This document shows, piece by piece, positions 36,219 to 44,433 of a stretch of DNA of 57,607 nucleotides. The position numbers were made by a program, and so were the translations under genes. Within the stretch, counting starts at the first letter, position 1, and the number at the start of each line of letters is the position of its first letter. The notes beneath the pieces are model-generated. The model was not told where the DNA came from and made no database searches. It saw only the letters and a list, made by a program, of their open reading frames with translations. The DNA comes from Thermoguttaceae bacterium (GTDB lineage Bacteria > Planctomycetota > Planctomycetia > Pirellulales > Thermoguttaceae). The DNA is taken from the NCBI GenBank assembly GCA_017937485.1, contig JAGBDN010000037.1, positions 1 to 57,607 of the forward strand. Direction: 5' to 3'.

Positions 36219-37787
36219 ATGTCCGTCCGAGAATCGCTTCTCCAACGCCTCGCGCCGTTCGGCCAAGAACAAATTTTAACCTTTTGGGACGAGCTGACCG
36301 CCGACGAGCAAAACTCGTTGCGCGAACAAATCGAAAAGATCGACTTCGCCGAACTCGACCGCCTCTTCGAACACCGCTTCGACCCGCCGGCCGCCGCCGC
36401 GTTGGCCGACCGCGCCGAAGAGCCGACCGCGTTCAAATTGAGCGATCTGCGCGACTTCGACGGCGCCGCCGACTCGCCGTTCCCGAAATCCCCCGCCGCG
36501 TCCGTCGTCAAAACCGGCGACGAAATCACGCCGCTCGAAGCGGTCGCCAAGGGCGAAGAATACCTCCGCGCCGGAAAAGTCGCGATCGTCGTCGTCGCGG
36601 GCGGCCAAGGAACGCGCCTCGACTTCCACCACGCCAAGGGTATTTATCCGATCGGCCCGATTTCCGAAGCGACGCTCTTCCAAATTCACGTCGAACGCAT
36701 CCGCGCAATGGCGGCGAAATACGGAACGCGCATTCCGTTCTGCATTCAAACGAGCCCCGCGACGCACGCCGAAACGGTCGCGTTCTTCAAAGAAAACGAC
36801 AACTTCGGTCTCGCCGCCGACGACGTTCTCATCTTCTGCCAAGGCACGATGCCGTCGGTCGACTTCGACAGCGGCAAAGTTCTCCTTTCGGACAAAGGCC
36901 AAATCGCCCGCAGTCCGGACGGACACGGCGGGATGCTCGCCGCGATCAACTCGCCGCAACCGGAGTCGCCCCTCCCGACGGTGCGCGAACACGGCATTTT
37001 GACCGAGCTGAAGAACCGCGGCGTCGAGGAAATTTTCTACTTCCAAATCGACAACCCCGTCGTCGACATTTGCAGCCCGGAATTTATCGGCTACCACGTC
37101 TTGAGCGGTTCCGAGTTCGCGACGCAAGTGATTCGCAAGCAAAACCCGAAAGACCGCGTCGGCAATATGGTGATGGTCGACGGCAAACTTTACGTCATCG
37201 AGTACAGCGACCTTCCGGACTCCGCGGGCGAGCGCCGCAAACCGGACGGTTCCCTCGCGATTTGGGCCGGTTCCATCGCCGTTCACATGATGAACCTCGA
37301 CCTGTTGCAAAAGAACGCGTCGTATTCGAGTTCGCTCCCGTTCCACTTGGCGAAGAAAAAGATTCCGCACGTCGTCCTCGACCGCGACGCGAAAGACGAA
37401 AACGGCGCGCCCCTCTTCGGCGTCAAGATTAAGCCGGAAGGGACGAACGCTATCAAATACGAAAAGTTCATTTTCGACCTTCTCCCGCTCGCGAAAAACC
37501 CGATCGTCGTCGAGATCGAAGAGGAAACGAACTTCGGCCCGCTCAAGAACCACCCGCGCGAAGCGAAAGACACGCCGAAAACGGTTCGCGAACACATGAC
37601 CGGCCTTTATCGCCGTTGGCTCAAAAACATCGGCGTCGAGGTCGCGGACGGCGTCGAAGTCGAAATTTCGCCGCTCTTCGCCAACAGCGCGACGGAACTC
37701 GCCGCTCGTTTGAAGGAACGCGACATGTTCCCGGCGTCCGGCAAGATCGAAACGTCGGTTTACTGGGGCCCGGACGCGACGAAGTAA
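36219..37787 (+). CDS. UDP-N-acetylhexosamine/UDP-glucose pyrophosphorylase (UDPGP family)
   Basis: This is a 522-aa nucleotidyltransferase of the eukaryote-like UAP1/UDPGP type, which joins UTP and a sugar 1-phosphate. The nucleotide loop is AGGQGTRLDFHHAKG (about residues 127-141); the uridine-binding part is SPDGHGGM and the sugar part FQIDNPVVDI. In the loop, the usual GTRLG has become GTRLD and the usual PKG is AKG; the Lys is kept. The C-terminal domain (about 400-522) is a left-handed-helix-like tail. AAGGAAC precedes the ATG. It probably supplies UDP-GlcNAc or UDP-glucose. Confidence 0.9.
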   Translation: MSVRESLLQRLAPFGQEQILTFWDELTADEQNSLREQIEKIDFAELDRLFEHRFDPPAAAALADRAEEPTAFKLSDLRDFDGAADSPFPKSPAASVVKTGDEITPLEAVAKGEEYLRAGKVAIVVVAGGQGTRLDFHHAKGIYPIGPISEATLFQIHVERIRAMAAKYGTRIPFCIQTSPATHAETVAFFKENDNFGLAADDVLIFCQGTMPSVDFDSGKVLLSDKGQIARSPDGHGGMLAAINSPQPESPLPTVREHGILTELKNRGVEEIFYFQIDNPVVDICSPEFIGYHVLSGSEFATQVIRKQNPKDRVGNMVMVDGKLYVIEYSDLPDSAGERRKPDGSLAIWAGSIAVHMMNLDLLQKNASYSSSLPFHLAKKKIPHVVLDRDAKDENGAPLFGVKIKPEGTNAIKYEKFIFDLLPLAKNPIVVEIEEETNFGPLKNHPREAKDTPKTVREHMTGLYRRWLKNIGVEVADGVEVEISPLFANSATELAARLKERDMFPASGKIETSVYWGPDATK

Positions 37788-37821
37788 CGCCGGTTTCGCC
37801 GACGCTTCGCCGTCCTTTCCG

Positions 37822-37868
37822 CCGAAAACGCCGCCGACGTTTCCCCGTCGACGCGGCGTTTTCGGTTA
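37822..37868 (+). terminator. Long hairpin after the pyrophosphorylase gene
   Basis: The 13-nt arms ccgaaaacgccgc (37822-37834) and gcggcgttttcgg (37853-37865) are perfect complements, and a short gacg/cgtc stem sits in the loop. Only a weak T stretch follows. Confidence 0.6.
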
Positions 37869-37942
37869 TTTCTTGCGCGACGGTTCGCCGTCCGCTTTGT
37901 TTTCCGCTTCAATTAACTTAAAATCAAAGAAATCGCCCGCCA

Positions 37943-38653
37943 ATGTCCGAAGCGCCCTCGCCCGCTCCGTCCGAACCGAAAAAATCCGCCGCGCAACGTT
38001 CGTCGAAAAAGCGCGTCGTTTCGAAAAAACACGCTTGCTGGTATCACTTTTGCCAAGGCTGCCTTTACCTCGGTTTGAAAATTTTCTTCCGAATCAAATA
38101 TACGAACGCGAAATACGTTCCGCGCTCCGGCCCGACGCTGTTGGTCGCGAACCATCAAAGTTTCCTCGACCCGCCGGCGGTCGGTTGCGGTTATTTCCGA
38201 ATGACGAACTATTTGGCGCGCAAAACGCTCTTCAAGTTCAAGCCGTTCGGTTGGCTGATCGACTCGGTCGACGCGATTCCGCTCGAAACGCAAGGTCTTG
38301 GTTACCAAGGGATTAAGGAAACGATTCGCCGCCTCAAAAACGACGAAGCCGTTCTCATCTTCCCGGAAGGCCAGCGTTGTTACGACGGCGAAATCGCGCC
38401 GTTCACGTCCGGTTACGCGAGCCTTGCGGTCAAAGCGAACGCGACGCTCGTCCCGGTCGCGATCGCCGGAGCGTTCGAAGCGTTCCCGCGAACGCAAAAG
38501 TTCCCGTCGTTCTTCAAGCCGCGCGTTCGGGTCGAATACGGCGCCCCGTTGACGCCCGCCGACTACGCCGGTCTTTCCGCCGACGAAATCAACGACCTTG
38601 TCGTTAAACGCGTTACGGAAATCTTCGAACGGATTCGCCGTCCGAAAAAGTAA
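37943..38653 (+). CDS. 1-acylglycerol-3-phosphate acyltransferase family (PlsC-like), copy 1
   Basis: This is a 236-aa membrane-associated acyltransferase. The catalytic HX4D motif is H71-D76 in NHQSFLDP, and the second block is IFPEGQR (about 137-143). The N-terminal 30 residues are basic and Ser/Ala/Pro-rich. The protein is predicted to acylate lysophosphatidic acid or a related lipid. No ribosome site is visible before the ATG. A closely similar paralogue follows 99 nt later. Confidence 0.92.
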   Translation: MSEAPSPAPSEPKKSAAQRSSKKRVVSKKHACWYHFCQGCLYLGLKIFFRIKYTNAKYVPRSGPTLLVANHQSFLDPPAVGCGYFRMTNYLARKTLFKFKPFGWLIDSVDAIPLETQGLGYQGIKETIRRLKNDEAVLIFPEGQRCYDGEIAPFTSGYASLAVKANATLVPVAIAGAFEAFPRTQKFPSFFKPRVRVEYGAPLTPADYAGLSADEINDLVVKRVTEIFERIRRPKK

Positions 38654-38752
38654 CCGCGTTTCCTCGTTTTGTCCTCCGCTCCGCCGACGTCGACGCCGAC
38701 GGGGCGACGTTTTCCCGTTATTACATTCCGTCGCCCGTCCGTTTCCGTTCCC

Positions 38753-39448
38753 ATGTCCGAAAAGCCCGTCTCTCCCGCTCCGTCGCCGCGTTCCAAGTCG
38801 AAAAACCGCCGTTCGTTGCAACACGTCGCTTGGGTTTACCTTTGCCAGTTCTCGGTTTACGTCTTTTTCAAGACGTTTTTCCGCATCAAACATATCGGCG
38901 CTCGCAACATCCCGCGCTCCGGCCCGACGATGATGGTCGCGAACCACCAAAGTTTCTTCGACCCGCCGGCGATCGGTTGCGGTTATTACGGCGTTACGAG
39001 CTGCTTGGCGCGCAAGTCGCTTTTCAAGTCGAAGTTGTTCGCGGCGCTGATTTCGTCGATCGACACGATTCCGCTCGAAACGGAAGGTCTTGGCTATCAA
39101 GGAATTAAGGAGACGATGCGCCGCCTCAAAAACGGCGAGGCGATCCTCATTTTCCCGGAGGGTCAGCGCAGTTTCGACGGCGAACTTTGCGAGTTCACGA
39201 CCGGTTACGCGAACATCGCGAGCAAGGCCAAGGCGACGCTCGTTCCGATCGCGATTTCCGGCGCGTTTGAAGTTTTCCCGCGCACGAAGAAATATCCGAC
39301 GCTTTTCGGCCCGCGCATCGTCGTCGAGTACGGCGCGCCGATTCCGCCGGAGGAGTACGCCGGTCTTTCCGCCGACGAAATCAACGCGCTCGTTCTCGAA
39401 CGCATCAAGACGATGTACGAGCGCAACCGTCCGCGCCGCAAGAGTTAA
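38753..39448 (+). CDS. 1-acylglycerol-3-phosphate acyltransferase family (PlsC-like), copy 2
   Basis: This 231-aa paralogue of the preceding gene has NHQSFFDP and IFPEGQRSFDGEL. Most of the core is shared with copy 1, including GLGYQGIKET and the C-terminal YAGLSADEIN, so the pair arose by tandem duplication. I start at 38753 (MSEKPVSPAPS) because it aligns with the start of copy 1; the frame is open 28 codons upstream. Again no ribosome site is seen. Confidence 0.92.
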   Translation: MSEKPVSPAPSPRSKSKNRRSLQHVAWVYLCQFSVYVFFKTFFRIKHIGARNIPRSGPTMMVANHQSFFDPPAIGCGYYGVTSCLARKSLFKSKLFAALISSIDTIPLETEGLGYQGIKETMRRLKNGEAILIFPEGQRSFDGELCEFTTGYANIASKAKATLVPIAISGAFEVFPRTKKYPTLFGPRIVVEYGAPIPPEEYAGLSADEINALVLERIKTMYERNRPRRKS

Positions 39449-39481
39449 CGCCGACCTTATTCGCCGTTTTCCCCGTTTCCC

Positions 39482-39515
39482 GCCGACGACGTTTCCGCGG
39501 TCGTCGGCTTTTTTT
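39482..39515 (+). terminator. Terminator of the acyltransferase pair
   Basis: The arms gccgacgac (39482-39490) and gtcgtcggc (39500-39508) are followed by seven T. Confidence 0.9.
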
Positions 39516-39614
39516 CGCTCCTTTTCCCATTTCCTCTTTGTCGTTTTTCGCCGCGTTTTCCCTTCTTTGCCCCTTCGCCCTCTTTTTTTTCTCGCTCTTT
39601 TTCCCGTCGACCGT

Positions 39615-39643
39615 TTGCAATCGCGGCGCGTTTCGGGTATAAT
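39615..39643 (+). promoter_or_regulatory. Promoter of the beta-helix protein gene
   Basis: TTGCAA (39615-39620), a 17-nt spacer and TATAAT (39638-39643). The leader of about 170 nt that follows contains three ttataa-type blocks (39679, 39691 and 39741) and no gene. Confidence 0.65.
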
Positions 39644-39818
39644 GACGGCGACGTCGGAAAACGCCGAAACGCGCCCGTTATAAGCGTTTCTTATAATTCC
39701 GTCTCCTTATTCAACGCCGAGACAAAATTAGCGACAATTATTATAAGTTCGTCTAATACTCGGCGCGACTTCACCCTCCGCGACGCGGTTCGCCGCGTTA
39801 GAAAGAATCGCTCAACCG

Positions 39819-41189
39819 ATGAAATCGCAACGTTTCCGTTTCCGAACCGCCGCGACGGTTCTCGCTCTTCCCGCCCTTCTCGCTTTAACCGGCGTCGGCG
39901 CCGCGTTCGCGCAACCGTCGAAAACGCTCGACGACGCCAAGACCGCGTCGATTTCGGTTCCGGCGCCCGGTTCCGAATTCGTCGTCAACGTGAAGGCGTT
40001 CGGCGCGGTCGGCGACGGCAAAACGGACGAAACGAAAGCGTTCCAAGCGGCGCTCGACTCGCTCGGGCAAAACGGCGGCACGGTCGTCGTTCCGCCGGGC
40101 CAATACCGCTTCGAAGGCTCGCTCGAAATCCCGCAAAGCGCGACGCTCCGCGGCCCTTGGAACTCCGTTACCGCGCACAACGGCTGCCGCGACCGCGGTC
40201 TTCCCCGTCCGACCGACGACGGCGCGACGTTCCACGTCGTCGGCAACGCCGGAACGGAAGACGCTCCGGCCTTCGTTAAACTCAACACTAACAGCGTTTT
40301 ACAAGGCGTCGTCCTCTATTGGCCCGACCAAAAAGAAGACGACGTTCCGGTCGCTTATCCTTGGGCGATCGAGATGCGCGGCAAGAACCCGGCGGTCGTC
40401 GACGTCGAACTTTTGAACCCTTACAACGGAATCGACGCGTCGCGGAACGAACGCGCTCTTATCCGCAACGTTCACGGGCAACCGTTGCGCCGCGGGATTT
40501 TCGTCGACAAAATCTACGACATTGGGCGGATTGAGAACGTCCACTTCAATCCTTGGTGGAGCATGAAGCCGAAACTTTTCGATTGGCAAAAGCAACACGG
40601 CGAAGCGTTCATCTTCAACCGCACCGACTGGCACTACGTCCTGAACACGTTCTGCTTCGGCTATTCGGTCGGGTACAAGTTCGGCGGGAGCGACGCGGGC
40701 CTTTGCAACGGCAACTTTTTAGGAATCGGCGCGGACGCCTGCCACACGTCGGTGCTCGTCGAGCAAAGCGCGGTTTTCGGCGTCCTGATTACGAACGGCG
40801 AGTTTGTCGCGATGAACGGCGAGAATCCGACGATGGTCGTCGTCGACAAGACGAATTTCGGTTCGGTTCGTTTCTCGAACTGCGCGTTTTGGGGCCCTTG
40901 CGAACAGATCGCGCGAATCGACGGTCGCGGCCTGATCGGTTTTAGCGACTGCGAGTTCTGCCAATGGGATCGCGCGAACCAAAACAAACCGGCGCTTCAA
41001 GTCGACGGCGGCTCGGTCATGGTGCGCGGCTGCAATTTCCAAACGGACAAACCGCAAATGAAGATTTCGGCGTCCGCGAAACGCGCCATCGTTACGGACA
41101 ACTTCGTCGCCGGCGCCGTCCGCGTCGAGAGCGACTGCAAAAACGTCCGAATCGACGGCAACTTAGGAACCGAAACGCCGAAAAAATAA
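39819..41189 (+). CDS. Secreted right-handed beta-helix protein (Pectate_lyase_3-like)
   Basis: This is a 456-aa exported protein. The signal peptide spans residues 1-31 (ending AAFAQ). It is followed by VKAFGAVGDGKTDETKAFQA (about 57-76), the entry motif of the Pectate_lyase_3/GH28-like helix, and by VVVPPGQYRF. The remaining repeats form a beta-helix with stacked Asn and Cys residues. Enzymes of this shape cut or bind acidic polysaccharides; catalytic residues cannot be assigned. It is followed at 98 nt by another secreted carbohydrate-related protein. Confidence 0.85.
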   Translation: MKSQRFRFRTAATVLALPALLALTGVGAAFAQPSKTLDDAKTASISVPAPGSEFVVNVKAFGAVGDGKTDETKAFQAALDSLGQNGGTVVVPPGQYRFEGSLEIPQSATLRGPWNSVTAHNGCRDRGLPRPTDDGATFHVVGNAGTEDAPAFVKLNTNSVLQGVVLYWPDQKEDDVPVAYPWAIEMRGKNPAVVDVELLNPYNGIDASRNERALIRNVHGQPLRRGIFVDKIYDIGRIENVHFNPWWSMKPKLFDWQKQHGEAFIFNRTDWHYVLNTFCFGYSVGYKFGGSDAGLCNGNFLGIGADACHTSVLVEQSAVFGVLITNGEFVAMNGENPTMVVVDKTNFGSVRFSNCAFWGPCEQIARIDGRGLIGFSDCEFCQWDRANQNKPALQVDGGSVMVRGCNFQTDKPQMKISASAKRAIVTDNFVAGAVRVESDCKNVRIDGNLGTETPKK

Positions 41190-41212
41190 CGCGTTTTGCG
41201 TTTCCTCTCTCC

Positions 41213-41242
41213 GCGTCGACGGCGCCGTTTCGCCGTCGACGC
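41213..41242 (+). other. Perfect inverted repeat between two secreted-protein genes
   Basis: The 12-nt arms gcgtcgacggcg (41213-41224) and cgccgtcgacgc (41231-41242) enclose a 6-nt loop. No T run follows, so it may stabilise the upstream mRNA or partially terminate between the genes. Confidence 0.7.
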
Positions 41243-41287
41243 AACCTCTTTATTCCTTCCGTCTTCCCCCGTTTAAGGAGCTTCTTT

Positions 41288-43297
41288 ATGTCGCCGCGCC
41301 GTTTTCTTTCCCTCTTCGCCGCGCTCGCGTTTTTTTCGCCGACGTTCGACCTCTCCGCCGCGGAGTCGCCGACCGCGACCGCCGTTTGTTCCGACGTCGA
41401 AGCGCGCTTAGCCGCCGCCGACGTTCGCCCGGGCGCCGTCGTTCTCGACCAAACCTTCAACGAAACGCGAACGATTACCGGGATTTACGTCCGCTTGGCG
41501 AACTGCGTTCCCCCCGCGTCGGAACCGGTCGTCGTCGGGTTGCGCGTCGACGGCGAGCTTTTGCCGGTTCGCGTCGAGATTCCGACGTTCGCGCGACCGC
41601 TCGTCGAGTCGACCCGGCCTTACACGCATTCGACGTCGGACGCTACGCCGCTCGACGTCGGGCGCGAGTTCCGCAAACGTCTTGAAACGCCGGTCGTTTT
41701 GCCGCCGGGGAAGCGCGTTCGATTGGAAATCGTCTCGACCGAATCGCTCCGAAGCGGCGTCGTCGCCGGGCTTCAGTTCGACGGCCCTTGCGACCTCGCG
41801 ACCGCCCGCGCTCCGTTCCGCGCTTGCCGAACGAACGGCCCCGTTTGCTCGATTCCTTGGTCGGAGCCGGAGATTATCGCCGTCGGGACGCAAAAGAAAT
41901 TCGACCCGCTTTGCGCGCCGCAAAACAACTCGTCGATTATCGACGACGCGGACGGAACCCTTTACCAATTTACCGCTTACTACTCGGTCGACGAGCAATA
42001 CGGCGGCGGGCGCGGCGGCTCCTTTTCGCGAATTTTCGGATATAAAAAGGCCCCGAACGGAACCGCTTGGGAACCGCTCGGCTGCGTCGTCGACCTTCTA
42101 GAAAACTCGACGTACTCCGGCGACCCGTTCGTTTTCCGCGACCTCGACGGAACGCCTTGCCTCGTCTTCACGACCTGCGACGGAACGAACGGCTTCGTCG
42201 ATTGGCAGCTGATCGGCGCCTACCTTATCCGTTCCCAAACCGACTCCTTCGCCGGGCCTTGGGGCGCGCCGACGCCGATTTGGCGCGACTATCCTCGCGA
42301 ACCGGACGACAATAAAACCGGCGGACGCGCGAACTGTCTCCGGATTTACCCGCGACGTAAAACACGCGATTACTTGGTTTGCTGGAATCACGGAGCGCAA
42401 GACATGGACGTCCGCGCGCTCGTCGTCCCGAATTTGGAGACGGAAATAACGAAAGAACAAATCGATAACGCGCCGATTTTCGTTCGCAATCAAGAAGAGG
42501 GAGGCGGCGGTTTCACGTTCGGCGACAAGGCGTACTACTCGACTTGGCAGATTCCTTGGCTGAACGACCCGAACGGCGTCCAGCGGTTGTACGAGATCGA
42601 CTTAAACGACCCGCTGAATCCGGAAAGTTGGCGCGTCGTTCCAGGTTCGATCGGTTCGAACGACGGCGCCGACCCGCGACGCGACGGGGGCTGCACCGCC
42701 GACGCTTGGGCGATTTCGGTCGCCGGCGGCCGACTTTGGGCGACGTCCTGCGAGTACAGCGCGACGGAAAACCGGAATTACTTGGTCGCCCGGAGCGCGC
42801 CGCTCGACCCGGAAACGCTCTTCCCGACCGACGGCGCATTCCGATACGGCGCGGTTCGCTCGGCGCATTACCGCGAAACGTTCCCGACGGTCGAACGCGT
42901 CGTCGGCGACGTTTGTTCGTTCGAATGCGACTTCAGAAGCGAAGGCGCGCTTTCCTATCCGTTTATCGCGCTCGGCCCGTCGAACGCTCGCGGCGAAGCG
43001 CGGACGCTCTTTTTCGAGTTGAACCCGAACGGCGCGTTTTTCGTCGCGTACAAAAACGACGCGACGCGACATATTCTCGCCGAAAACGCCGACTTCCGTT
43101 GGACGCCGGGTTCTTCGCTCCGTTTGAAACTCGAACGGAACGGCGCGCGCTTCGTCGGCTCGGTCGACGGTCGCGAAGTTTTGTCGGTCGAGATTGCCGA
43201 CGCGGAGATTTTAGCGAATCTCGCCGACGAGCCGCGTTTCCGCCTTTACGGTTGGCAGGGCGGCGCTTACGAAGTTTCGAACGCCGTCGTTCGCTAA
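41288..43297 (+). CDS. Secreted GH43/GH32-like beta-propeller protein with C-terminal LamG-like domain
   Basis: This is a 669-aa exported protein. AAGGAG lies 8 nt before the ATG at 41288, and a signal peptide follows (residues 1-24). Residues about 30-190 are a beta-sandwich. Residues about 195-510 resemble a five-bladed propeller with blade motifs (SGDPFVFRDLDGTPCLVF, YYSTWQIPWLNDPNG). The last 130 residues (about 535-669) are a concanavalin-like sandwich with DGREVLSVEI. The propeller is remote from the characterised GH families, so a hydrolase role is inferred. Confidence 0.75.
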   Translation: MSPRRFLSLFAALAFFSPTFDLSAAESPTATAVCSDVEARLAAADVRPGAVVLDQTFNETRTITGIYVRLANCVPPASEPVVVGLRVDGELLPVRVEIPTFARPLVESTRPYTHSTSDATPLDVGREFRKRLETPVVLPPGKRVRLEIVSTESLRSGVVAGLQFDGPCDLATARAPFRACRTNGPVCSIPWSEPEIIAVGTQKKFDPLCAPQNNSSIIDDADGTLYQFTAYYSVDEQYGGGRGGSFSRIFGYKKAPNGTAWEPLGCVVDLLENSTYSGDPFVFRDLDGTPCLVFTTCDGTNGFVDWQLIGAYLIRSQTDSFAGPWGAPTPIWRDYPREPDDNKTGGRANCLRIYPRRKTRDYLVCWNHGAQDMDVRALVVPNLETEITKEQIDNAPIFVRNQEEGGGGFTFGDKAYYSTWQIPWLNDPNGVQRLYEIDLNDPLNPESWRVVPGSIGSNDGADPRRDGGCTADAWAISVAGGRLWATSCEYSATENRNYLVARSAPLDPETLFPTDGAFRYGAVRSAHYRETFPTVERVVGDVCSFECDFRSEGALSYPFIALGPSNARGEARTLFFELNPNGAFFVAYKNDATRHILAENADFRWTPGSSLRLKLERNGARFVGSVDGREVLSVEIADAEILANLADEPRFRLYGWQGGAYEVSNAVVR

Positions 43298-43357
43298 CGT
43301 TCGCCGCGCCGTTCAACGCAAACGTTCGAACCGCCGCGTTTCCTCCGTTTTCCGTTT

Positions 43358-43404
43358 CGAACCCGCGTCGTTCTTTCCGTTCAAACGCGGGTTCGGCCGT
43401 TTTC
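43358..43404 (+). terminator. Terminator of the secreted propeller gene
   Basis: The arms cgaacccgcg (43358-43367) and cgcgggttcg (43386-43395) pair, and a short T stretch follows. Confidence 0.7.
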
Positions 43405-43424
43405 AATTCAAGCGAAGTTTCGTT

Positions 43425-43826
43425 TCAATCCAGCGAACGCCGCGTCGCCGTTTGCGTTTGAAATCGTTCGCCCCAATCGCGAAGCGCGTCGAGAACCGGC
43501 TTTAAACTCCGTCCGAGTTCGGTCGTCGCATATTCGACGCGCGGCGGAACCTCGGCGAAAACGGTTCGCGTTATCAAACCGTTCGCCTCCAACTCGCGGA
43601 GCGCGGCGGTCAACACTTTTTGCGACACGTTCCCGACGGAGCGTTTGAGTTCGCCGAAGCGTTTCGTTCCCTCAATTAAGTCGCGCAAAATGAGAACGTT
43701 CCATTTCCCGCCGACGACCTTAAGCGTCGCTTCGACCGGACACGCCGGCAAGTCGCGCGGCGCGCCGACGCCTCTTTCATTGTTCGCCATTTCCGATTCG
43801 GTTACCTTTCGGTTACTTAGTTCCAT
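43425..43826 (-). CDS. HxlR-family transcriptional regulator
   Basis: This is a 133-aa winged-helix regulator. The HxlR hallmarks are CPVEATLKVVGGKWNVLILR (residues 29-48), FGELKRSVGNVSQKVLTAAL and the wing PPRVEYATTELGRSL. An alternative ATG at 43790 would give 121 aa, closer to the family average; neither start has a strong ribosome site. It is transcribed away from the PPOX-type gene at 43965, the usual arrangement for an HxlR regulator and its target. Confidence 0.92.
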   Translation of the reverse strand: MELSNRKVTESEMANNERGVGAPRDLPACPVEATLKVVGGKWNVLILRDLIEGTKRFGELKRSVGNVSQKVLTAALRELEANGLITRTVFAEVPPRVEYATTELGRSLKPVLDALRDWGERFQTQTATRRSLD

Positions 43827-43964
43827 TTTTGTATCTACTTTACAATCAATCAGTTAGCGCTATCATATCGTTATAAGGCCGCTTGAAAAAACGTCAAGCC
43901 CCGCCGCCGAAAAAACGTTAACAGAACGTTTTTTAACGCAAACCTAAGAAAGCGAGAACGCAAA
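43827..43964. promoter_or_regulatory. Divergent promoter region of the HxlR/PPOX pair
   Basis: This AT-rich stretch has the 8-nt palindrome tagcgcta at 43855-43862 and ggttac direct repeats just inside the regulator gene (43799-43817). A repressor or activator site is likely here but cannot be proved from sequence. Confidence 0.5.
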
Positions 43965-44360
43965 ATGAAGAAAGTCGTCGAATTTTTAACCGCGAATCCC
44001 GTTCAATACCTCGCGACGGTCGGTCGCGACGGCAAAGCGAAATGCCGCCCGTTTATGTTTTGCTTCGAACGCGACGGTCGTCTTTGGTTCTGCACGAGCA
44101 ACCAAAAAGAAGTTTATCGCGAAACGCTCGCCGACCCGAACGTCGAAATTTCCGTTTCGTCGCCGGAATACGCTTGGCTTCGCTTGAGCGGTCGCGTCGT
44201 TTACGAGAATAATCTCGCGGTGAAAGAAGCGTGTATGAACATCCCGATCGTCAAAAGCGTCTACCAAACCGCCGACAATCCGACGTTCGAAGTCTTTTAT
44301 CTTCAAGACATTAGCGGAACGATCGCCGATTTTTCCGGCGAACCGCCCTACCGTTTCTAA
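43965..44360 (+). CDS. PPOX-type (pyridoxamine 5'-phosphate oxidase-like) flavin-binding protein
   Basis: This is a 131-aa split-barrel protein. The start VQYLATVGRDGKAKCRPFMF (about residues 13-32) and RLWFCTSNQKEVYR are typical of small PPOX-family flavin reductases. It likely binds FMN as a dimer, and members reduce diverse compounds. The neighbour is a divergent HxlR regulator, which often senses redox or reactive electrophiles and controls such genes. The exact substrate is unknown. Confidence 0.88.
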   Translation: MKKVVEFLTANPVQYLATVGRDGKAKCRPFMFCFERDGRLWFCTSNQKEVYRETLADPNVEISVSSPEYAWLRLSGRVVYENNLAVKEACMNIPIVKSVYQTADNPTFEVFYLQDISGTIADFSGEPPYRF

Positions 44361-44374
44361 ACGCCGACGCCAAC

Positions 44375-44408
44375 AAAAAAGCCGCGTCGGAAAATTTTCG
44401 ACGCGGCG
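44375..44408 (-). terminator. Terminator of nagA
   Basis: The arms gccgcgtcg (44381-44389) and cgacgcggc (44399-44407) pair. On the minus strand six T follow. It could also stop the convergent PPOX transcript. Confidence 0.85.
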
Positions 44409-44433
44409 TAAAGTTTGCCGATCAAACGATCGA

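Noticed and set aside
43425..43826. HxlR/PPOX pair as a toxin-antitoxin or mobile element
   Set aside because: Both proteins match standard regulator and flavin-protein families and the layout is the usual divergent regulator-target pair.
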